From contig JACRON010000252.1 of NCBI GenBank assembly GCA_016214425.1, positions 1-5,818 on the forward strand: a stretch of DNA of 5,818 bases. Reading direction: 5' to 3'. The notes beneath the pieces were generated by a model. It saw only the letters and a program-made list of their open reading frames with translations, was not told where the DNA came from and made no database searches. Made by a program: the position numbers and the translations under genes. This DNA is from Nitrospirota bacterium. Its GTDB lineage: Bacteria; Nitrospirota; CAKKRA01; 9FT-COMBO-42-15. Below are positions 1 to 5,284 of this stretch, piece after piece (position 1 is the first letter of the stretch; each line of letters begins with the position of its first letter).

Positions 1-174
1 ATCTGTTGCATGAGTAAGGCAGTTCATTGCCTTTGCAAAGTTTATTGCAGTAAGTTTCTTGCCGATTGCCTCATCACCAAAAAAAAGATAGGCAGAGGCG
101 AATTCGTTCTTTTCCAGCGCCTTCTTTAAGCGGCCAATTATTTTTTCATGGCCTATGATAGCATTAAATCCCAT
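1..174 (-). CDS. holB: DNA polymerase III delta-prime subunit, N-terminal part (cut by window edge)
   Basis: The reverse strand from ATG at 174 stays open for 58 codons to the window edge. The peptide opens with a delta-prime-like start (GFNAIIGHEKIIGRLKKAL), continues with AYLFFGDEAIGKK (residues 29-40), the position of the P-loop in clamp-loader AAA+ proteins, and reaches FAKAMNC (46-52). Cys52 sits where the family has the first zinc-module cysteine. Delta-prime is a structural subunit of the clamp loader, which opens the beta sliding clamp. The P-loop ends GKK rather than GK[ST], which fits a subunit that does not hydrolyse ATP. The start lies 3 bases after the tmk stop with no clear Shine-Dalgarno sequence, suggesting translational coupling. 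tmk-holB adjacency is common in bacteria and supports the call. DnaX (gamma/tau) is the main alternative, but the flanking tmk and this N-terminus favour delta-prime. Confidence 0.85.
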   Translation of the reverse strand, partial: MGFNAIIGHEKIIGRLKKALEKNEFASAYLFFGDEAIGKKLTAINFAKAMNCLTHATD

Positions 175-177
175 AGT

Positions 178-816
178 CTATTTTTTTCTATACAATTTTC
201 TTATTACAATATCTTTAATCTCTTTCTGTATCTCGTCTATTTCTTTATCTGCCTTTACGATCTTTATCCTTTCCCTTGATGCCTTTGCAAGCTTAAGATA
301 GCCCTTTCTTACCCTGTTATGAAAGGCGATTTTCTCCTTTTCAATGCGGTCATTACCGCCCTTTCTGTTTTTTATCCTGTCAAGTCCTGCCTTAACATCC
401 AAATCAAGAAGAATCGTCAAATCAGGCTGAATAGTCCCAAGAGACAATCGGCAAGCCCTTTTAATAAATGAGATTCCCATATTCCTTCCAAAGCCCTGAT
501 ATGCAAGCGTAGAGTCAGTATATCTGTCGCATAACACAATCTTACCCGATTTTAACGCAGGCTTTATAATTTCTTCTATATGCTGTGTCCTGCTTGCGCC
601 ATAAAGAAGTATTTCTGTTTCTTTTGCCATCTTTTTATTATCAGGATTGAGGAGGATATCCCTTATCTTTTCACCAATCCTTGTGCCGCCTGGCTCCCTT
701 GTCTTTAAAACAGAGAATCCCTCTTTCTTTAGATAATCAGACAGAAGGTTCATTTGCGTTGTCTTGCCGCAGCCCTCTATGCCTTCAAAGGTTATAAAAA
801 GACCTTTATTTTTCAT
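178..816 (-). CDS. tmk: Thymidylate kinase (dTMP kinase)
   Basis: This cytoplasmic enzyme phosphorylates dTMP to dTDP with ATP, the step shared by the de novo and salvage routes to dTTP. The 212 residues match the usual family length. Visible motifs are the P-loop GIEGCGKT (12-19), the TREPGGT loop (39-45) that holds the substrate, the DRY motif (97-99) followed by DSTLAYQG, and a basic LID around RKGGNDRIEK (151-160). The P-loop lacks the extra arginine of the eukaryotic enzyme and the LID carries basic residues, as in the E. coli-type (type II) enzymes. ATG at 816 gives the standard family N-terminus; no good Shine-Dalgarno sequence precedes it. The gene follows the ATPase gene on the same strand across a 159-base, repeat-bearing spacer and runs into holB with a 3-base gap, so tmk-holB is clearly one unit. 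Whether the ATPase promoter also reads into tmk is not visible. Confidence 0.97.
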   Translation of the reverse strand: MKNKGLFITFEGIEGCGKTTQMNLLSDYLKKEGFSVLKTREPGGTRIGEKIRDILLNPDNKKMAKETEILLYGASRTQHIEEIIKPALKSGKIVLCDRYTDSTLAYQGFGRNMGISFIKRACRLSLGTIQPDLTILLDLDVKAGLDRIKNRKGGNDRIEKEKIAFHNRVRKGYLKLAKASRERIKIVKADKEIDEIQKEIKDIVIRKLYRKK

Positions 817-831
817 TGTTTTTTATTTTCA

Positions 832-901
832 TTTGTCATTCCGAGCGTAGCGAAGGAATCTCGCTTTTGAGATTGCTTCGGCTTCGCCTCGCAATGACAA
901 A
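832..901. repeat. Palindromic intergenic repeat (70 bases)
   Basis: The arms are an imperfect inverted repeat. TTTGTCATT (832-840) pairs perfectly with AATGACAAA (893-901). The inner parts CCGAGCGTAGCGAAGG and CTTCGGCTTCGCCTCGC pair with mismatches, and AATCTC (857-862) pairs with GAGATT (869-874) around the loop GCTTTT. It fills most of the gap between the ATPase gene and tmk and holds no gene. From memory, elements starting GTCATTGCGAG or GTCATTCCGAGC and containing GAAGCAATCTC are dispersed in high copy in many bacterial genomes. Only one copy lies in this window, so the multicopy status is inferred. When transcribed towards tmk it would form a long hairpin ending about 15 bases before the tmk start. 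No T-run follows the stem, so it is not a standard intrinsic terminator. Confidence 0.8.
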
Positions 902-912
902 ATGGTTAGCCC

Positions 913-949
913 TCATGGTGCGCAACCACAGGGGGTTGCCTCTACATGA
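913..949. repeat. Short palindromic intergenic element
   Basis: A nested inverted repeat: outer TCATG (913-917) pairs with CATGA (945-949), and inner GCAACC (922-927) pairs with GGTTGC (934-939) around a 6-base loop. It lies between the stop of the ATPase gene and the 70-base repeat at 832-901 and is separated from the latter by 11 bases. On the minus strand it reads GTAGAGGCAACCCCCTGTGG then TTGC, resembling from memory a widely dispersed family with the core GTAGGGGCAACC. No T-run follows on either side, so a terminator role is not supported. A single copy in this window means that repeat status rests on recognition and symmetry only. Confidence 0.55.
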
Positions 950-975
950 ACACTAAATTATAAACCCTTTCTTTC

Positions 976-2940
976 TTACAACTGTATCACATTATCCCCG
1001 GTTTTCTGGGATTTGTGGGAAGATAGAAATATGACCTGATTGTCCTTTCCCATTTCTCTTAATATTTCCACAGCAATTGCCTCTCGCTGCGGATCAAAGG
1101 TGAGAAACGGGTCGTCAATCAGGAAAGGGAAAGGATGTTTTGCAGAAAGTATGGATGTTAGTGCAAAATGCAGGGCAAGGTATACCTGATCTATCACGCT
1201 TTTGCTTAATTTATTTAGCTCAGCCTTTTTATTCTTTTCTTTGGCAGTCAGATATATTCCGCTATTGATATTTAATCCGCTGTATCTTCCGAGCGTTAAT
1301 CTCTGAAGGTACATCTTTGTCTTGCTCTCAATAATGGGGAGCAGGTCTCTGGGGTCTTTGCCAAGTATCTTCTCCAATATCTGCCAGTTTATAATCTCTG
1401 TATGCTCAGCACATCGCGTAGTTTCAATGCTATGTGTTTTGTATGAGGCGGGCTTTTGTAATTCTGCCTTCCCAGTTCCCTTATATTCCCTTATCTCCTT
1501 TTCTATCTTCTTTATCTCTGCCTGTATATCATAAATATCTGTTGATAAACCAATATATCCCTGCACCTTTGCATCTAATTCTGCCTTTTCCTTTTGTAAC
1601 TGTTTAAACTCCCCTTCTATTTCTTCCCTCTCTTTATCCTCCAATAACCTTTTCTTTTTTTCTTCTAAGAACTCTTTTTGCTGCAAGAGCTCCTGATATT
1701 TTTTATATCTTGAACCCAGTTCCTGGGCATTGCCTGATGAAGTCTTCTTTAAGATTTCCTGAAATTGCGCGTCCTCCTTTCCGTATCTTGCGCCTTTATC
1801 ATTCAGTTGTTTATTTATATTATTTATCTTTAAATCAAGTTCTTTCCTTTTGCTGCTGTTTTGAGAATCATTATATATAGCAAAGGCAATAGAGACCGCT
1901 CCCCCAAAAAATCCAACAAAGAAAAGTATCTGAAATATATCTGTCAGATTAAAGGATATTACTGAAAACAGAGAGGCAGTAATTAAAACAGCGCCGGCTA
2001 TAAGAAAGGGATTCTGAAATACAGGCTTATTTGGTATTAAATCCCTCCGTTCTTTCAGGAGCTCTAATTCCTCCCTGACCTCTTCAAGCTCCTTTGCTTT
2101 TTCAATCTCCTTTTTTTCATAGCTGTCAATCAGCTCATCTATATTAATATTTGCAGGAAGCTCTGAAAATGATTTAAGCGACTCAAGACCGTTTATATTC
2201 TGGGCTAATTCCTTTTCAGCAATGCTTAGAGACTCTAATCTCTTCTTTGTATCAGAGAGTTTGTTCTGAACCTCGTCAATTTTGTACTCTATCTTAGATA
2301 ATTGGTCTACCTTTGTCAATGCCTCTTTTAAGGTATTGAGTCTTTTTTCTTTAAAGGCAAGCTCCTCATCATTTTTTATTCTGTCTATTGATTCTGTTTC
2401 TGCGCCTGATTCTGACCAATCGGCATTGCCTTCAATGCCTTCCAATTTCTCTATTGCTGGTGTTTCATCAATGATAGCCATTTTCTCTTCTTCTGCCTTG
2501 TAAGCGCCATTCGTTGATATATAAAGTGGATATTTTAATGAAAAGAGATATATATATTCGTCCTCTTTAAGACCAACTATATCGGATGACAGCATCTGGT
2601 ATATCATATCCTTATTTTTATTTATTATTATAAAATTGTTTGAAGAGTCCAGCTTAAAGAGATTTGCCTTGTCCCTCGTGAAGTCCCTTATAATCCTGTA
2701 GGTGCCGCCCTTTTTGTCTTTAAATGTTAAGGCAGCCTTGCATTCCTGCTGTCCTTCGCAAATCAGGTTTTTGCTTTCAGGATAGAAGCTGCCAAACAGG
2801 ACAGAGAGGATAGAGTCATAAATAGTGGTCTTTCCAGATTCGTTGTCGCCTATGATTATGTTAAATCCCTTTGAAAAGTCTATCTTTTTTAATTTTGTAA
2901 AGTTTCTGATATTAGAAAGAATAAGCTCTTGCAAGAGCAT
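976..2940 (-). CDS. SMC/Rad50-like ATPase with transmembrane hairpin in the coiled coil (YhaN/SbcC-like)
   Basis: The 654 residues have split-ABC ATPase architecture. The N-terminal lobe starts LILSNIRNF and has Walker A GDNESGKTT (31-39). Predicted coiled coil runs about 190-300. Two hydrophobic helices follow at about 311-330 and 334-356, then a second coiled coil at about 360-490. The C-terminal lobe has GRYSGL (551-556), a signature-like LSKSVIDQ (578-585), Walker B FPFLIDDP (604-611) with D609 and D610, a D-loop FDP (615-617) and the H-loop SSH (640-642). This resembles YhaN, SbcC and Rad50, which act on DNA ends, usually with an SbcD/Mre11-type nuclease. There is no CxxC zinc hook; the membrane hairpin sits at that apex. 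It is much shorter than typical SbcC or YhaN (about 1000 residues). An acidic stretch at 149-186 and the segment near 490-515 look like linkers. No nuclease gene adjoins it in the window. GGAGGT 6 bases upstream fixes the start. The family call is solid, the DNA-repair role is inferred, and the substrate is unknown. Confidence 0.85.
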   Translation of the reverse strand: MLLQELILSNIRNFTKLKKIDFSKGFNIIIGDNESGKTTIYDSILSVLFGSFYPESKNLICEGQQECKAALTFKDKKGGTYRIIRDFTRDKANLFKLDSSNNFIIINKNKDMIYQMLSSDIVGLKEDEYIYLFSLKYPLYISTNGAYKAEEEKMAIIDETPAIEKLEGIEGNADWSESGAETESIDRIKNDEELAFKEKRLNTLKEALTKVDQLSKIEYKIDEVQNKLSDTKKRLESLSIAEKELAQNINGLESLKSFSELPANINIDELIDSYEKKEIEKAKELEEVREELELLKERRDLIPNKPVFQNPFLIAGAVLITASLFSVISFNLTDIFQILFFVGFFGGAVSIAFAIYNDSQNSSKRKELDLKINNINKQLNDKGARYGKEDAQFQEILKKTSSGNAQELGSRYKKYQELLQQKEFLEEKKKRLLEDKEREEIEGEFKQLQKEKAELDAKVQGYIGLSTDIYDIQAEIKKIEKEIREYKGTGKAELQKPASYKTHSIETTRCAEHTEIINWQILEKILGKDPRDLLPIIESKTKMYLQRLTLGRYSGLNINSGIYLTAKEKNKKAELNKLSKSVIDQVYLALHFALTSILSAKHPFPFLIDDPFLTFDPQREAIAVEILREMGKDNQVIFLSSHKSQKTGDNVIQL

Positions 2941-2946
2941 ATAACT

Positions 2947-2952
2947 ACCTCC
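2947..2952 (-). promoter_or_regulatory. Strong Shine-Dalgarno site of the ATPase gene
   Basis: On the minus strand GGAGGT is followed by 6 bases and then ATG at 2940. It is the best Shine-Dalgarno match on the minus strand of this window and decides the start of the ATPase. Confidence 0.85.
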
Positions 2953-2966
2953 ATAACTATTATTTA

Positions 2967-2995
2967 ATTATAGCCTAAAGTCCTATTTTTTTCAA
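2967..2995 (-). promoter_or_regulatory. Sigma70-type promoter for the ATPase gene
   Basis: Minus-strand TTGAAA (2995-2990) is followed by exactly 17 bases and a perfect TATAAT (2972-2967). Transcription would start near 2960, giving a leader of about 20 bases that still contains the GGAGGT site. The match to the vegetative consensus is 11 of 12 with ideal spacing. It may also feed tmk-holB if transcription passes the palindromic repeats at 832-949. Confidence 0.75.
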
Positions 2996-2997
2996 TA

Positions 2998-3005
2998 AAG
3001 CGCTT
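2998..3005. promoter_or_regulatory. Palindrome between divergent promoters, possible operator
   Basis: AAGCGCTT is a perfect 8-base palindrome in the gap between the two divergent -35 boxes, overlapping the first two bases of the plus-strand -35 (TTGCAA, 3004-3009). A protein bound here could affect both promoters. Eight bases of symmetry can occur by chance and no regulator is encoded in the window, so this is only a candidate. Confidence 0.25.
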
Positions 3006-3032
3006 GCAAAAAGTCAAATAAATTAGTATTAT
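3004..3032 (+). promoter_or_regulatory. Sigma70-type promoter for the DUF502-glmU unit
   Basis: TTGCAA (3004-3009), 17 bases, then TATTAT (3027-3032): 9 of 12 matches to the vegetative consensus with ideal spacing. Transcription would start near 3039, leaving a leader of about 40 bases before the ATG at 3080. It is the only promoter-like pair I see ahead of the plus-strand genes. Confidence 0.6.
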
Positions 3033-3079
3033 ATGTATGCAGAAATCAAAGGAAATTTATAAATTAACCGCTAATAATA

Positions 3080-3694
3080 ATGATTACCAAGATAAAAGGC
3101 CATATCAAACGGTACCTGATTACAGGTATCCTTGTTATCACCCCTATTTGGGGCACATATCTGATTTTCAAGACGCTTTTAACATCAATGGAGAACCTCC
3201 TCGGTGATTATGCAAGCAGCCATTTCCCTGAGTTCTATATACCAGGACTTGGTATAATCACCCTGCTTATTTTTATTTTTTTAATAGGCCTCCTTACAGC
3301 GAATTTCATAGGCAAAAAATTATTAGACCTGTGGGAGAGGCTCTTAAAAAAGGTTCCAGTTGTAAGCAGTATATATTCTGCATTAAAGCAGATTGTTGAT
3401 TCCTTTTCCATGCAGGGGAGCGGAAATTTCAGCAGGGTGGTTCTGATTGAGTATCCAAGAAAAGGCGTGCATACTATCGGTTTTGTTACAGGCACTTCTA
3501 AGGGCGAGGTTCAGGATAAGACAAAGGAGAAGGTGCTGAATGTCTTTGTGCCGACAACGCCAAATCCAACAGCAGGTTTTTTGTTATTAGTGCCTGAGGC
3601 TGATGTAATTCCCCTTGACATGAAGGTTGAGGATGGTATGAAGATGATTATATCATGCGGCATTATTACGCCGCCTGAGAAGAAGAAGGGGTAG
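3080..3694 (+). CDS. DUF502 family inner-membrane protein
   Basis: The 204 residues match the usual DUF502 length and pattern. A short basic N-terminus (KIKGHIKRY) leads into membrane helix 1 (about 12-35, starting ITGILVITPIWGT). An outward-looking loop contains YIPGLG (53-58), and membrane helix 2 follows (about 57-78). After that come the family stretch KVPVVSSIYSALKQIVDSF (91-109) and a soluble tail with FSRVVLIEYPRKG (117-129), IGFVTG (133-138) and VFVPTTPNPTAGFLLLVP (155-172). Plant COV1-like proteins share this domain. The biochemical role is unknown. A stop codon in frame at 3065 excludes a longer form, and no good Shine-Dalgarno sequence lies within 15 bases of the ATG (AAAGGAAA at 3048-3055 is too far), so translation may be weak. 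The stop is one base ahead of glmU, which indicates co-transcription and suggests a link to the cell envelope. Confidence 0.9.
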   Translation: MITKIKGHIKRYLITGILVITPIWGTYLIFKTLLTSMENLLGDYASSHFPEFYIPGLGIITLLIFIFLIGLLTANFIGKKLLDLWERLLKKVPVVSSIYSALKQIVDSFSMQGSGNFSRVVLIEYPRKGVHTIGFVTGTSKGEVQDKTKEKVLNVFVPTTPNPTAGFLLLVPEADVIPLDMKVEDGMKMIISCGIITPPEKKKG

Positions 3695-3695
3695 G

Positions 3696-5084
3696 ATGAA
3701 AGGCATATCAATCATAATCCTTGCAGCAGGGCTTGGGACAAGGATGAAGTCTAATCTTGTGAAGATACTTCATCCATTGGCAGGGATGCCCATGCTCGCA
3801 TATACCCTTGACCTTGCAAAGTCCTTAAAGCCTGAAAAGATTGTTGCTGTTATTGGCCATCAGGCTGAAAAGGTTAAAGATACATTTTCTGATTATGATG
3901 TTAACTGGGCCATTCAAAAGGAGCAGAAAGGCACAGGCCATGCAGTCATGCAGGCAAAGAATGCATTGAATAATTTCAACGACACAGTGATTGTATTAAG
4001 TGGTGATACGCCGCTTCTTAAAAAAGAAACCATCAGTGAATTGATTAAAAGCCATAAATCAAAAGGCAGCAGGGTTGCAATCCTAACAACAGAGATAGAT
4101 AATCCCTATGGCTATGGAAGGGTTATTATAAATGCAAATGGAAAGGTAGAGAGGATTGTAGAAGAGAAGGATGCGTCTGAAACAATAAAAAAGATAATGC
4201 TTATTAATACAGGCATCTATGCCTTTGACAAGGAGTTTTTGTTTAATGCGCTTTCAGAGATTAAGCCGAACAATACACAGGGTGAATATTATTTAACAGA
4301 TATCATCGGCATTGCAGCTAAGAGGGGGCTTGAGATAAATGCTGTTAAGGCAAAAGATTCAGATGAGGTAATGGGCATAAATACAAGGCTTGAGCTTGCG
4401 AGGGCAGAGAAGATTATAAGAAAGAGGATAAATGACAGATGGATGTTAAACGGCGTTACAATCATTGACACTGAGACAACATTTATAGATGACACTGTTG
4501 AGATAGGCAGGGATACAATAATCTATCCAAACAATTTTATTTGTGGTAAGACAAAAATAGGCGAGGGCTGCACAATATTTCCCAATTCACGGATAATTGA
4601 TGCAGAGATAGGCAGTGAGGTTAAAATAAAAGACTCCTGCCTGATTGAAGAGAGCAAGATAGGGGACAGGGCTTCTGTTGGCCCATTTGCGCATTTAAGG
4701 CCGTATACAGAACTTGGCAAGGGTGTTAAGATAGGCAACTTTGTTGAGATAAAAAAGAGTGTTTTAATGGATGGCGCTAAGGCAAATCATCTTACATATC
4801 TTGGAGACTCATCCATTGGCAGGAATGTGAACATAGGCGCAGGCACTATTACATGCAATTATGACGGCTTTAAAAAGCACAGGACAGAGATTGGAGACAA
4901 TGTGTTTGTTGGAAGCGATGTCCAGTTTATAGCGCCTGTTAAGATAGGCAAGGGCGCTATTGTTGCAGCAGGAACAACTGTAACAGAGGATGTCCCTGCT
5001 GACTCGCTTGTCATAAGCAGGACAAAGCAGATAAGCAAAAAGGGCTGGGCAAGGAAGAAGAGGGAGAGGCAGTCAAAGAGTTAA
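3696..5084 (+). CDS. glmU: Bifunctional GlmU: GlcN-1-P acetyltransferase / GlcNAc-1-P uridylyltransferase
   Basis: GlmU makes UDP-GlcNAc in the cytoplasm by acetylating glucosamine-1-phosphate with acetyl-CoA and then transferring UMP from UTP. The 462 residues match the family. The N-terminal uridylyltransferase domain shows LAAGLGTRM (9-17) with the following Lys23, QKGTGHAV (77-84), LSGDTPLL (101-108, metal-binding Asp104), GYGRV (139-143), VEEKDA (155-160) and NTGIYAF (171-177). From about 250 the protein turns into left-handed beta-helix hexapeptide repeats. The acetyltransferase site is seen in PFAHLRP (330-336), NHLTYLGD (364-371, catalytic His365) and GAGTITCNYDG (381-391). The usual LPK[VI]LH reads LVKILH here, an unusual Pro-to-Val change. 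The tail is strongly basic. Its ATG lies one base after the DUF502 stop, with AAGGGG at 3686-3691 as ribosome site, so the two are probably coupled. glmS follows after 200 bases. Confidence 0.98.
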   Translation: MKGISIIILAAGLGTRMKSNLVKILHPLAGMPMLAYTLDLAKSLKPEKIVAVIGHQAEKVKDTFSDYDVNWAIQKEQKGTGHAVMQAKNALNNFNDTVIVLSGDTPLLKKETISELIKSHKSKGSRVAILTTEIDNPYGYGRVIINANGKVERIVEEKDASETIKKIMLINTGIYAFDKEFLFNALSEIKPNNTQGEYYLTDIIGIAAKRGLEINAVKAKDSDEVMGINTRLELARAEKIIRKRINDRWMLNGVTIIDTETTFIDDTVEIGRDTIIYPNNFICGKTKIGEGCTIFPNSRIIDAEIGSEVKIKDSCLIEESKIGDRASVGPFAHLRPYTELGKGVKIGNFVEIKKSVLMDGAKANHLTYLGDSSIGRNVNIGAGTITCNYDGFKKHRTEIGDNVFVGSDVQFIAPVKIGKGAIVAAGTTVTEDVPADSLVISRTKQISKKGWARKKRERQSKS

Positions 5085-5106
5085 TTAATACAAACACAAT
5101 AAATCC

Positions 5107-5126
5107 CGTTACATGATAATGTAGCG
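5107..5126 (+). terminator. Weak stem-loop after glmU, possible terminator
   Basis: CGTTACAT (5107-5114) pairs with ATGTAGCG (5119-5126) around GATA, giving 8 pairs including one G-T. It sits 22 bases after the glmU stop and is followed by an AT-rich run with only a short T stretch (5135-5138). That makes it a poor intrinsic terminator. It might slow transcription or protect a processed 3' end. Confidence 0.25.
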
Positions 5127-5139
5127 TCAATTAATTTTA

Positions 5140-5245
5140 AAATCCCCCTTAATCCCCCTTTTTCAAAGGGGGAAACTTTCCCCTCTATTAAGAGGGGATA
5201 AAGGGGTGTGTTCCCCTCTTTGGAAAAGAGGGGTTAGGGGAGATT
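5140..5245. repeat. Composite palindromic repeat between glmU and glmS (about 106 bases)
   Basis: The ends are imperfect inverted repeats: AAATCCCCCTTAATCCCC at the left, and at the right a sequence whose complement reads AAATCTCCCCTAACCCC. Inside are three perfect hairpins: 5153-5173 (9 pairs, loop TTC), 5179-5198 (8 pairs, loop ATTA) and 5213-5233 (9 pairs, loop GGA). A third, internal copy of the end motif lies near 5193-5208 (complement CACCCCTTTATCCCC), so the element may be two related units joined. From memory, repeats with AATCCCCCTTAATCCCCCTTT are dispersed in many bacterial genomes and look like small non-autonomous mobile elements. No open reading frame is inside. No T-run follows the hairpins, so it is not an obvious terminator. 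No clean target duplication is visible. Confidence 0.8.
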
Positions 5246-5272
5246 TATTTAACATAAATAGCCTAATTTTTA

Positions 5273-5278
5273 GAGGAG
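5273..5278 (+). promoter_or_regulatory. Shine-Dalgarno site of glmS
   Basis: GAGGAG lies 6 bases before the glmS ATG at 5285. It fixes the start immediately before the catalytic Cys codon. Confidence 0.85.
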
Positions 5279-5284
5279 AACATT

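Noticed and set aside
957..962. Perfect TATAAT on the minus strand just downstream of the ATPase stop, possible tmk promoter.
   Set aside because: The nearest TTG-type -35 (TTGTAA) is only 13 bases away and no acceptable hexamer lies at 16-18 bases. The region is AT-rich, so a lone -10 match is weak evidence.
1322..2503. Plus-strand open frames of about 70 codons (1322-1534 and 2282-2503).
   Set aside because: They are antisense to the ATPase coding frame, have Ser-rich peptides typical of the reverse of Glu/Lys-rich coiled-coil codons, and have no domain or ribosome site.
3037..3207. Plus-strand open frame of 56 codons starting ATG at 3037 in another frame, overlapping the DUF502 start.
   Set aside because: It has no ribosome site, starts at or before the predicted transcription start, and the peptide shows no recognisable pattern. 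The overlapping DUF502 frame is clearly the real one.
3235..3711. Minus-strand open frames opposite the DUF502 gene.
   Set aside because: Antisense shadows with no start context; the plus-strand frame matches a known family along its whole length.
5140..5245. CRISPR-like array, because of three regularly placed C-rich/G-rich hairpins.
   Set aside because: The three hairpins differ in sequence, are only a few bases apart and have no unique spacers of uniform length. Inverted ends fit a small palindromic mobile element better.
5085..5284. A glmS ribozyme or riboswitch in the glmS leader.
   Set aside because: The glmS-proximal spacer is filled by a palindromic repeat (5140-5245), and I recognise no ribozyme core. 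The ribozyme is also mainly a Gram-positive feature.
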